A program made the position numbers and the translations under genes. This document shows positions 1 to 6,618 of a stretch of DNA of 64,000 bases, one piece after another (position 1 is the stretch's first letter; every line of letters begins with the position of its first letter). The DNA lies in the NCBI GenBank assembly GCA_030747075.1, contig JASLLL010000003.1, forward strand, positions 99,554 to 163,553, given 5' to 3'. The notes under the pieces are model-generated. The model was not told where the DNA came from. It saw only the letters and a list, made by a program, of their open reading frames with translations, and made no database searches. Origin of the DNA: Gemmatimonadota bacterium (lineage in GTDB: Bacteria > ARS69).

Positions 1-1
1 G

Positions 2-520
2 GCGGGCGAAGGGTACTGCCGTCTCTTCGATCGAATGGGTTGGCTGGAGACGGTGGTTCTACGCTACTTCAATGTGTTCGGCCCCCGGCAGGATCCGGAG
101 TCTCCCTATTCGGCAGTGGTCCCTCTCTTTGCGACGCGCCTTCTCGGCGGTCAGCCTCCGGTGATCCATGGTGATGGCGGCCAGACGCGGGACTTCGTCT
201 ATGTGAAGGATGTGATCCAGGCGAACCTGCTCGCCATGACTTCGACCGATGCGCACGGAGGGGTCTTCAATGTCGGAACAGGGGAGAGTCGCTCTGTGAA
301 GGAACTGGCGAACTGCCTCTCCGCGCTCGTGCCGGAGGGGCCTGGACCGGTTCATGAGGGCGCGCGCGCCGGGGACATTCGGGATTCCCGCGCGGGAGTG
401 GAAGCCGCGCGCCGGACGCTCGGGTTTGAGGCGGCCGTCCCCTTCGACGAGGGCCTCGCCAGAACGGTGGAGTGGTATCGAAGGCAGGAGAGCCTGCAGG
501 ACTCCGGAGGGTCGTCATGA
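2..520 (+). CDS. NAD-dependent epimerase/dehydratase, C-terminal part (gene starts before window)
   Basis: The frame is open to the left edge, so only about the last 172 residues are present; the ATG at 35 is internal. The Rossmann half with the glycine motif and YxxxK is missing. The visible part has features of extended SDR nucleotide-sugar epimerases: RYFNVFGPRQ near the start, then IHGDGGQTRDFVYVKDV, then FNVGTGE. Members interconvert UDP-linked sugars (UDP-glucose or UDP-glucuronate 4-epimerases) for surface polysaccharide synthesis, but the exact substrate cannot be read from this half. Its TGA overlaps the ATG of the response-regulator gene downstream, which implies co-translation. Confidence 0.85.
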   Translation, partial: AGEGYCRLFDRMGWLETVVLRYFNVFGPRQDPESPYSAVVPLFATRLLGGQPPVIHGDGGQTRDFVYVKDVIQANLLAMTSTDAHGGVFNVGTGESRSVKELANCLSALVPEGPGPVHEGARAGDIRDSRAGVEAARRTLGFEAAVPFDEGLARTVEWYRRQESLQDSGGSS

Positions 521-1935
521 GCGGGGCTCTCCCACGGGTTCTCATTGTGGACGACGACGCCATGTTCCGAAAGATCCTCCTCGCGGACCTCAGCGAACGC
601 GGGTTTCGCGTGGAGGAGTTGGACGGATCGGGTGCCGTGGCGACGGAAGTCGTCAACCGCGCGCCGGAGGTTCTCCTGCTGGACCTCAACCTTCCTGACA
701 CCAATGGGATCGAGGTACTGGAGAGCCTTCGCGCAGCCGCAGCGGACTGCCGGACCATCATGGTCACCGGGACCGAGGACATTGCACAGGCGGTGCGCGC
801 CATCCGAGCCGGCGCCTTCGATTATGTCACAAAGCCGGTCAATCTGGACGCACTGGCTGTGTCCATCGAGCGGGCTGCGGAGGCCGGGCGCGTCTCTCGT
901 GAGCGGGATCTTTATCGGCAGCACTACGACCGCCGCTTCGACTATGTGGAAAGTCGCAACCCGGAGATGAAGCGCATTCATGAACTGGCTCGCAGAGTGG
1001 CGGGCAGCGAGACAACCGCGGTGCTCATTGACGGAGAGAGCGGGACGGGGAAAGAACTCATTGCGAATCGGATTCATCAGGCTTCGGCGCGCTCGGAGAT
1101 GCCGTTTCTCGAGGTGAACTGCGCGAGCCTGCCGGAACAACTGCTGGAGAGCGAACTGTTCGGTCACGAGAAGGGTTCGTTCACCGATGCCAGTTCGCGG
1201 AAGCGCGGCCTTCTGGAACTGGCGGACGGAGGGACGCTGTTCCTGGACGAAGTGGGGGAGATGGCCCCGCCCATTCAGGTGAAGCTGCTGCGCGTTCTGG
1301 AACGGATGACCTTTCGAAGGGTGGGAGGCACCCGCGATATTCGTGTCTCTGTGCGGGTCATCTCGGCAACCAATCGAGAGCTGGACGAAGAAGTGAAGCG
1401 CGGGCAGTTCCGTGAAGACCTCTACTTTCGTCTGAAGGTCGTCCCGGTCACGCTGCCGCCGCTTCGAGAGCGACCGGAGGACATTCCCGTTCTGGCGAGG
1501 CACTTCCTGAGGCGGTTTGCCGTCTCATTCAGCCAGGAGATGTCGGACATCGCTCCGGAGGCAATGCGCGCACTCCTGGGTTACCCCTGGCCGGGCAATA
1601 TTCGCGAGCTCCGCAATGTGATGGAGCGCGCGGTTCTTCTGCATGACGGGACGATTCTCACCGCTCCGATGCTGATGCTCCCCGGGACGAGCAGCCACTC
1701 CCCCGGTGGGGTGGGCGAGTTCCTCGGGGCGCTTCGGGGGATTGCTGACGACGGTCTTCCGGCCGATGGTGTGGACTTCGAAGAGGTGTCGGGCTCGGTA
1801 GAGCGATTCCTCCTCCTTGCGGCCCTCGAAACCACGGGGTGGAACCAGACCGGTGCAGCGAGGAAGCTCCGCCTGAACCGGGACAAGCTCCGAACCCGAA
1901 TGAAGAACCACGGGCTCACACCTCCGGCAGCCTAG
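517..1935 (+). CDS. Sigma-54-type (NtrC family) response regulator
   Basis: About 472 residues with the full three-domain plan. The receiver has VDDD near residue 11, phospho-acceptor Asp56 and Lys in VTKP near 106. The AAA+ domain has Walker A GESGTGKE at 173-180 and LFLDEVGE as Walker B. The C-terminal Fis-type helix-turn-helix includes AARKLRLNRDKLRTRMK. The loop that contacts sigma-54 (canonically GAFTGA) reads GSFTDA at 220-225. I chose ATG 517 because GGAGG sits at 506-510 and the ATGA overlap couples it to the epimerase. It should activate sigma-54 promoters on phosphorylation. No kinase is adjacent, so its partner is unknown; the context hints at envelope or polysaccharide control. 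Confidence 0.93.
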   Translation: MSGALPRVLIVDDDAMFRKILLADLSERGFRVEELDGSGAVATEVVNRAPEVLLLDLNLPDTNGIEVLESLRAAAADCRTIMVTGTEDIAQAVRAIRAGAFDYVTKPVNLDALAVSIERAAEAGRVSRERDLYRQHYDRRFDYVESRNPEMKRIHELARRVAGSETTAVLIDGESGTGKELIANRIHQASARSEMPFLEVNCASLPEQLLESELFGHEKGSFTDASSRKRGLLELADGGTLFLDEVGEMAPPIQVKLLRVLERMTFRRVGGTRDIRVSVRVISATNRELDEEVKRGQFREDLYFRLKVVPVTLPPLRERPEDIPVLARHFLRRFAVSFSQEMSDIAPEAMRALLGYPWPGNIRELRNVMERAVLLHDGTILTAPMLMLPGTSSHSPGGVGEFLGALRGIADDGLPADGVDFEEVSGSVERFLLLAALETTGWNQTGAARKLRLNRDKLRTRMKNHGLTPPAA

Positions 1936-2042
1936 CGGTACGCCTCACGACGCTCTCCTGCGGCCGGAGGGCACAGCAGACAACCGGAGGCGGTGAGTTT
2001 GGCCTTTCGCCGGGCGCGCACCTCCCGTAGATTCCCGGCACT

Positions 2043-2567
2043 ATGAACAAGCGTCTCTGCGGCATTCTGGCCATGCTGTCCCTTGTGGGACTGACCGGAC
2101 TTCTCTCGGGATGTCCGTACGGGTTCTCCTCGTCTCTGTTGCCGGGGCATATCCGAACGGTCGCGATCCCGCTTCCTGAGAACCGTACCGATCGTGGAGA
2201 TCTCAGTTCGGTTCTGGCGGACTCCCTTGTCGAAGCGTTCATCGACAACCCGGTACTGAAGGTGGCTGACGAGAAGGATGCGGACTCGCTGCTCGAAGCC
2301 GTCCTTCTGGAATACCATCGCGCCCCGTTCACCTATGACGCTTCCGAGAATGTGCTGGAGTACCGAGTCGAGGTCATTGCGGAAGTCCGGTTTGTGGATG
2401 TGCGAAAGAACAAAGTGCTCTGGGAGGAGAAGAGAATGCGGCAGTGGGCCACCTACAATCATGCGGAGGTCGGTGGGCAGCCGGCTGAGGAAGAGGATGT
2501 CGGGATAGCCCGTGTGGTCGTCCGACTGAGAGACGACATACTGACGCGTACGGTGGAGGGGTGGTAG
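2043..2567 (+). CDS. lptE: LptE-like LPS-assembly lipoprotein
   Basis: About 174 residues. An N-terminal signal ends in a lipobox (LLSGC, Cys near 24), predicting a lipid-anchored envelope protein. The body has the LptE/RlpB pattern: an early TVAIPLPENRT strand, a repeated 'sLleavl' helix, then the VEVIAEVRFVDVRKNKVLWEE strands. In characterised diderms LptE plugs the LptD barrel that places LPS in the outer leaflet. No Shine-Dalgarno is visible before ATG 2043, and a -10-like TAGATT lies at 2028-2033, so the message may be nearly leaderless. It ends inside the leader of leuS. LptE is a divergent family, so the name rests on architecture. Confidence 0.75.
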   Translation: MNKRLCGILAMLSLVGLTGLLSGCPYGFSSSLLPGHIRTVAIPLPENRTDRGDLSSVLADSLVEAFIDNPVLKVADEKDADSLLEAVLLEYHRAPFTYDASENVLEYRVEVIAEVRFVDVRKNKVLWEEKRMRQWATYNHAEVGGQPAEEEDVGIARVVVRLRDDILTRTVEGW

Positions 2568-2572
2568 CGAGT

Positions 2573-5191
2573 ATGAGTGAAGGTCAGACCGGGGGAGAGG
2601 GCGCCGGACGAGCGACCCCCTGGGAGGATGGAGAGCGGTATCCCTTCGCGCAGGTGGAAGCCGGGTGGCAGGAGCGCTGGCTCCGCGAGGAGACCTTCGC
2701 CACCGACATCGAAGAAGACGGGCGGCCCAAGTTCTATGCGCTGGTGATGTTCCCGTACCCGTCCGGCGCGGGGCTTCATGTGGGGCACCCGGAGAGCTAT
2801 GTGGCGGCAGACATCCTTGCGCGGTACCACCGAATGACCGGACATCGGGTACTGCATCCGATGGGGTGGGACGCATTCGGGCTTCCCGCAGAACAGTATG
2901 CGATCCAGACCGGAACGCATCCGAGTGTGACCACGCGCCGGAACATCGACAACTTCCGTCGGCAGATTCAGAGCCTCGGGCTGTCGTATGACTGGAACCG
3001 GGAAGTCAACACGACGGATCCGGATTACTACCGGTGGACCCAGTGGATCTTCCTGCGCATGTACCGCTCCTGGTACGACCAGAACGAAGGGCGTGCGCGC
3101 CCGATCGAGGAACTCCCGGTGCCGGAGGACATTCGCGCGTGCGGCAAAGCGAAGGTTGCGGAGTTTGTGGACGCCCACCGACTCGCATACCGAGCCGAAG
3201 TTCCGGTGAACTGGTGTCCCGAGCTGGGGACGGTTCTTGCGAACGAAGAGATCATTGACGGACTGAGTGAACGCGGAGGCCATCCGGTAGAGCGTCGGCC
3301 TCTGCTTCAGTGGATGCTCCGGATTACCGCTTATGCGGACCGGTTGATTGAGGATCTGGACAGTGTGGACTGGCCGGAACCGGTCAAGGCCATGCAGCGC
3401 AACTGGATCGGGAAGTCCATCGGTGCCGAGATCGATTTCGTCCCGTCGGGGGCTTCCTCTTCCATCGCGCGCCCGTTCCCCCGCGACCCGGACCCCGGGG
3501 TGATTCGCGTGTACACCACTCGGCCGGATACGCTGTTTGGCGTGACCTTCATGGTGCTGGCGCCTGAGCACCCGCTGGTCGATGCATTTGCGACACCGGA
3601 TCAACGCGCCGCCGTAGACGCGTATCGAGAGGAAGCCCGGAGCACGAGCGAGATCGAACGCACGAATCCAACACGCGAAAAGACAGGCGTGCCGACAGGG
3701 GGGTTCGTCATCAATCCCGCCTCCGGGGAGCCGGTACCGGTGTGGATCGCGGACTATGTGCTCATGGGGTACGGGACCGGCGCGATCATGGCGGTCCCCG
3801 GGCATGATCTGCGGGATCATGAGTTCGCGCGGATGCATGGGCTCCCGATCGCTCCGATCCTTGCAGTAGGGGAGGAGGCGGTCGCTCCGGGAGAGGAACC
3901 GCCGACCGCGCGTTTCGTGCGCTCGGAGAACGAGGCAGTCAGCCTGAACGGACTGGATCCGGAAGGCGGGAAAGCGGCCATTCTGGGCTGGCTCGCTGCT
4001 TCCGGACACGGGCGCGAGGCCGCCAATACTCGTTTGAGGGACTGGCTCTTCAGCAGGCAACGCTACTGGGGCGAGCCGTTCCCGATGGTGACGGCACCGG
4101 ATGGGCAAGTACGGGATCTGCCGGACTCGGCGCTTCCTGTGGTGCTGCCGGATCTGGCGGACTTCGAGCCCACCGGAACTCCGGACCCCATGCTGGCCAA
4201 GGCCACCGACTGGGTTGAGATCACGGACCCCGACACGGGGGAGTGCCTCCTCCGGGAAACCAACACCATGCCGCAGTGGGCGGGTTCCTGTTGGTACTAC
4301 CTGCGCTACATCGACCCCGGGAATCAGGAAGAACTCGTCAGCCCGGATCTTGAGCGGTCCTGGATGCCGGTCGATGTCTATCTCGGCGGTGCGGAACATG
4401 CCGTGCTTCATCTTCTGTACGCGCGATTCTGGCACAAGGTCCTCTTCGACCTGGGCTGCGTCTCCACGCCCGAGCCGTTTCAGAAGCTCCTGAATCAGGG
4501 GATGATTCTGGGTGAGGACGGAGAGAAGATGTCGAAGTCGCGGGGGAATGTCATCAATCCCGACGAGATGATCGAAGCCCGGGGGGCGGATGCTTTCCGT
4601 GTGTACGAGATGTTCATGGGGCCGCTTCAGGTGGACAAGCCCTGGTCGACCAAGGGCCTTCGTGGCGCGTCGAGGTTCCTGGACCGCTGCTGGCGTGCGG
4701 CCCAGTTCCCACCGCCGGAAGACAAGCAGGATCCGCATGAACTCGTCCGGCATCGGACCATTCGGAAGGTGACCGAGGACACGGTTCGCGTGCGCTTCAA
4801 CACGGCCATATCGACGCTGATGGAATATGTCAACTGCCTGACCGCGAAGGAGTCCGCCACCCGGGAGGATCTACGCGTCCTGACGCTCCTGCTGGCGCCC
4901 TACGCGCCCCATCTCGCGGAAGAGATGTGGGAGCGCCTGGAGTTCGGATCGGGCGTGTCCCGCGAGCCCTGGCCGAGTTTCGACGACGCTCTGGCCACTC
5001 CAGAGCTGGTTACCATCGTTGTGCAAGTGAACGGGAAGGTCCGCGGCCGCATCGAGGCGGAGGGCGACACTCCGAAGGACGAGTTGATCGCACTTGCCAG
5101 AGCGGACGATGCGGTAGCCCGCCATCTGGGCGAAGAAACGCCCCGCAAGGTGATCGTGGTTCCCGGGAGACTGGTGAACTTCGTTCTCTGA
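2573..5191 (+). CDS. leuS: Leucyl-tRNA synthetase
   Basis: About 872 residues, normal for bacterial LeuRS. It charges tRNA-Leu with leucine in the cytoplasm. The class I signatures are present: HVGH at residues 69-72 (the HIGH motif) and KMSKS near residue 653. The CP1 editing domain sits between them, with TRPDTLFGVTF and the GYGTGAIMAVPGHD motif. The C-terminus ends with the usual VQVNGKVRG segment. A GTG at 2561 is also in frame, but GGAGGGG at 2555-2561 fits ATG 2573 better. It starts directly after lptE. A tRNA-Leu(UAA) gene occurs much later in the window. Confidence 0.97.
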   Translation: MSEGQTGGEGAGRATPWEDGERYPFAQVEAGWQERWLREETFATDIEEDGRPKFYALVMFPYPSGAGLHVGHPESYVAADILARYHRMTGHRVLHPMGWDAFGLPAEQYAIQTGTHPSVTTRRNIDNFRRQIQSLGLSYDWNREVNTTDPDYYRWTQWIFLRMYRSWYDQNEGRARPIEELPVPEDIRACGKAKVAEFVDAHRLAYRAEVPVNWCPELGTVLANEEIIDGLSERGGHPVERRPLLQWMLRITAYADRLIEDLDSVDWPEPVKAMQRNWIGKSIGAEIDFVPSGASSSIARPFPRDPDPGVIRVYTTRPDTLFGVTFMVLAPEHPLVDAFATPDQRAAVDAYREEARSTSEIERTNPTREKTGVPTGGFVINPASGEPVPVWIADYVLMGYGTGAIMAVPGHDLRDHEFARMHGLPIAPILAVGEEAVAPGEEPPTARFVRSENEAVSLNGLDPEGGKAAILGWLAASGHGREAANTRLRDWLFSRQRYWGEPFPMVTAPDGQVRDLPDSALPVVLPDLADFEPTGTPDPMLAKATDWVEITDPDTGECLLRETNTMPQWAGSCWYYLRYIDPGNQEELVSPDLERSWMPVDVYLGGAEHAVLHLLYARFWHKVLFDLGCVSTPEPFQKLLNQGMILGEDGEKMSKSRGNVINPDEMIEARGADAFRVYEMFMGPLQVDKPWSTKGLRGASRFLDRCWRAAQFPPPEDKQDPHELVRHRTIRKVTEDTVRVRFNTAISTLMEYVNCLTAKESATREDLRVLTLLLAPYAPHLAEEMWERLEFGSGVSREPWPSFDDALATPELVTIVVQVNGKVRGRIEAEGDTPKDELIALARADDAVARHLGEETPRKVIVVPGRLVNFVL

Positions 5192-5443
5192 GGCGGACAC
5201 GCCAGCCCACCCCAGAAGGTCTCAGCCGGTGAAGGCCGACCCACCCGGCGTCTGCACGCTGCGGGGCAGCCAGCACCAAGGCCCAGCAACTTCCATGCTC
5301 CCAACAATATAGAACGCACGGCTGCGAAGAAGGGGCGTACGGCGCTCGCCGGGGATACCTTGTGGATAGTGTTGTAAGTGCTGGAACGGCACGCGGTTGC
5401 GTCGCGGAGCTGCAGTATGGGTGCGCGACATAATCCCTCTTTC

Positions 5444-5524
5444 CGGACACTCCAACCCGCTAGTTGTGTTGCAGTGATTGTTGTTGGGGTTCACGCGCCG
5501 GCTCGCACGCCCGACATCGAGCGT
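5444..5524 (-). pseudogene. Asn-rich remnant resembling an FGE/C-type-lectin-fold tail
   Basis: Read on the minus strand, this stretch encodes ASRRVNPNNNHCNTTSGLEC. It lines up by eye with the 'A-N-R-x-N-N-P-x-N-R-N-N-N-x-G-F-R-C' ending typical of formylglycine-generating-enzyme-like and C-type-lectin-fold proteins, including variable proteins of diversity-generating retroelements. The expected GGSW strand upstream is absent, and adjacent frames carry stops, so it is not an intact gene. It could be a decayed 3' end, an orphan template-repeat-like sequence, or chance. No reverse transcriptase gene is visible in the window. Confidence 0.3.
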
Positions 5525-5673
5525 GCGCCTCGCCCTTCCCCCATTCGGCTGCGGATGCTGGCATGGCTCCAGAGCTTGCGCCTCCCGAGAGGCGGGCGTC
5601 CGGGCGGGATGGCTGCAGAAAGGCCGCGGGTGCCGGGCGCTGAAAGGAACCCGGTGTGGTGAGAAACAGCACT

Positions 5674-5705
5674 CCGGAGGCCGAAGATGCGCAAAAGGCC
5701 TCCGG
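5674..5705. repeat. Perfect 9-bp inverted repeat (hairpin)
   Basis: CCGGAGGCC at 5674-5682 and GGCCTCCGG at 5697-5705 can form a 9-bp GC stem around a 14-base A-rich loop. No U-run follows on either strand, so it is not a classical intrinsic terminator. It lies between the convergent ends of leuS and the TPR gene and could still stop or stabilise either transcript. Confidence 0.5.
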
Positions 5706-5846
5706 GCAGCGTCCCTCCAGGGCGAAGATCAGGCGGGCCCGTCGTCTGCCCCGGCGGTGTAACTACGCCTGCAGTCACCAGTTACCCAGTATTGACAGGG
5801 GCCCGGTGCCTGCGAGGGAAAAACAACAATCTTCGGAACACAACCC

Positions 5847-6527
5847 TCAGGCTGAGGAGGCGAGCTCCGCAAGCGAATACTCGACCACAGGTGCCTCCGG
5901 GCAGTTCGGGTAGGCCTCCAGGAGGCCCTTCAGTAGCTCCGTGGCCCTCTGTCCGTCCCCAAGGCTCCGGGCGATTCGCGCGGCTCCCAGGCAGCCGTCT
6001 ATGCGCGTGGCAGGGCTTTTGCCGTCCGCCCAGACCCGCAAGTACTGCTCCATGGCCGCCGCCATATCTCCCAGTTCCTCCAGCGACGCGGCCAGTCCGA
6101 GATGCGCCCCGTCGATCAGGAGGTCGTCGAGAAAGGGATCCGCTGCAAAATCGCGGAAGCCGTCCGCCGCCTCCGCGAACCGGCCCGCCTCGAACAGAGC
6201 GGTCGCACGCAGATAGGTGGACTCGCGAGCGGCTTCGGTTCCGGGGTGGTCCTGCACAACTGCCTGCAGGCTCTCCACTCCCTCTTCGAGCCTTCCGAAC
6301 GCGAGTTCCATGCGAGCGGTGGAAAGCGCCGACTGGGCCACCGGGTTCAGCGACGCGGCTCCCGTGGCCTCGCGCCCCACGCGCACGCCAATGGACACAA
6401 TGGCAATCACCCCGACCAGCGCAAGCACGGCAACAATGGGTCGCTCCTGCGCTTTGGCCCAAGCGGTCATGACAGCATCGACGAAGTGGTCTTCCTTCAA
6501 CTGCTTGCGAGTGAGCTTGTCGGACAT
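5847..6527 (-). CDS. TPR-repeat inner-membrane protein (YfgM-like)
   Basis: About 226 residues. A charged N-terminus (SDKLTRKQLKEDHFVDAVM) is followed by one hydrophobic helix near residues 30-48, then an extracytoplasmic region of TPR-like helical pairs (LAFGRLEEGVESLQAVVQDHP, ALFEAGRFAEAADGFRDF and so on). This matches the YfgM/tetratricopeptide family: one anchor and a periplasmic TPR domain. In E. coli YfgM associates with the SecYEG translocon and periplasmic chaperones. Exact orthology is uncertain. ATG 6527 is preceded by GAGGA. It is monocistronic as far as can be seen. Confidence 0.7.
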   Translation of the reverse strand: MSDKLTRKQLKEDHFVDAVMTAWAKAQERPIVAVLALVGVIAIVSIGVRVGREATGAASLNPVAQSALSTARMELAFGRLEEGVESLQAVVQDHPGTEAARESTYLRATALFEAGRFAEAADGFRDFAADPFLDDLLIDGAHLGLAASLEELGDMAAAMEQYLRVWADGKSPATRIDGCLGAARIARSLGDGQRATELLKGLLEAYPNCPEAPVVEYSLAELASSA

Positions 6528-6577
6528 GGGTTCCTCATATTGATTCGCGTCAAAGATCTGTGCAAAGCGGCGAAAAG

Positions 6578-6605
6578 AGTATCACCGGGAGGCCGCTTGA
6601 GGCAA
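6578..6605 (-). promoter_or_regulatory. Probable sigma-70 promoter of the TPR gene
   Basis: On the minus strand TTGCCT (6600-6605) and GATACT (6578-6583) are separated by 16 bases, about 50 bases before ATG 6527. Both boxes are partial matches to the consensus. Confidence 0.4.
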
Positions 6606-6618
6606 GTCTCCGGCGGAG

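Larger units (their letters stand above)
5192..5846. other. Gene-poor interval between convergent leuS and the TPR gene
   Basis: About 655 bases with no convincing gene on either strand, unusual in a window where most genes overlap. Both neighbours end into it, so promoters are not expected. It holds a 9-bp-stem hairpin (5674-5705) and a short Asn-rich coding remnant on the minus strand (5444-5524), listed separately. I looked for RNase P RNA, tmRNA and SRP RNA core motifs and did not find them. The interval may be a decayed gene or an unrecognised structured RNA. Confidence 0.5.

Noticed and set aside
5192-5846. Possible RNase P RNA, tmRNA or SRP RNA
   Set aside because: GTCCGGGC and a GAAA-rich patch raise the idea, but the universal core motifs of RNase P are absent, no tag-peptide frame with tRNA-like ends is seen, and no SRP core is present.
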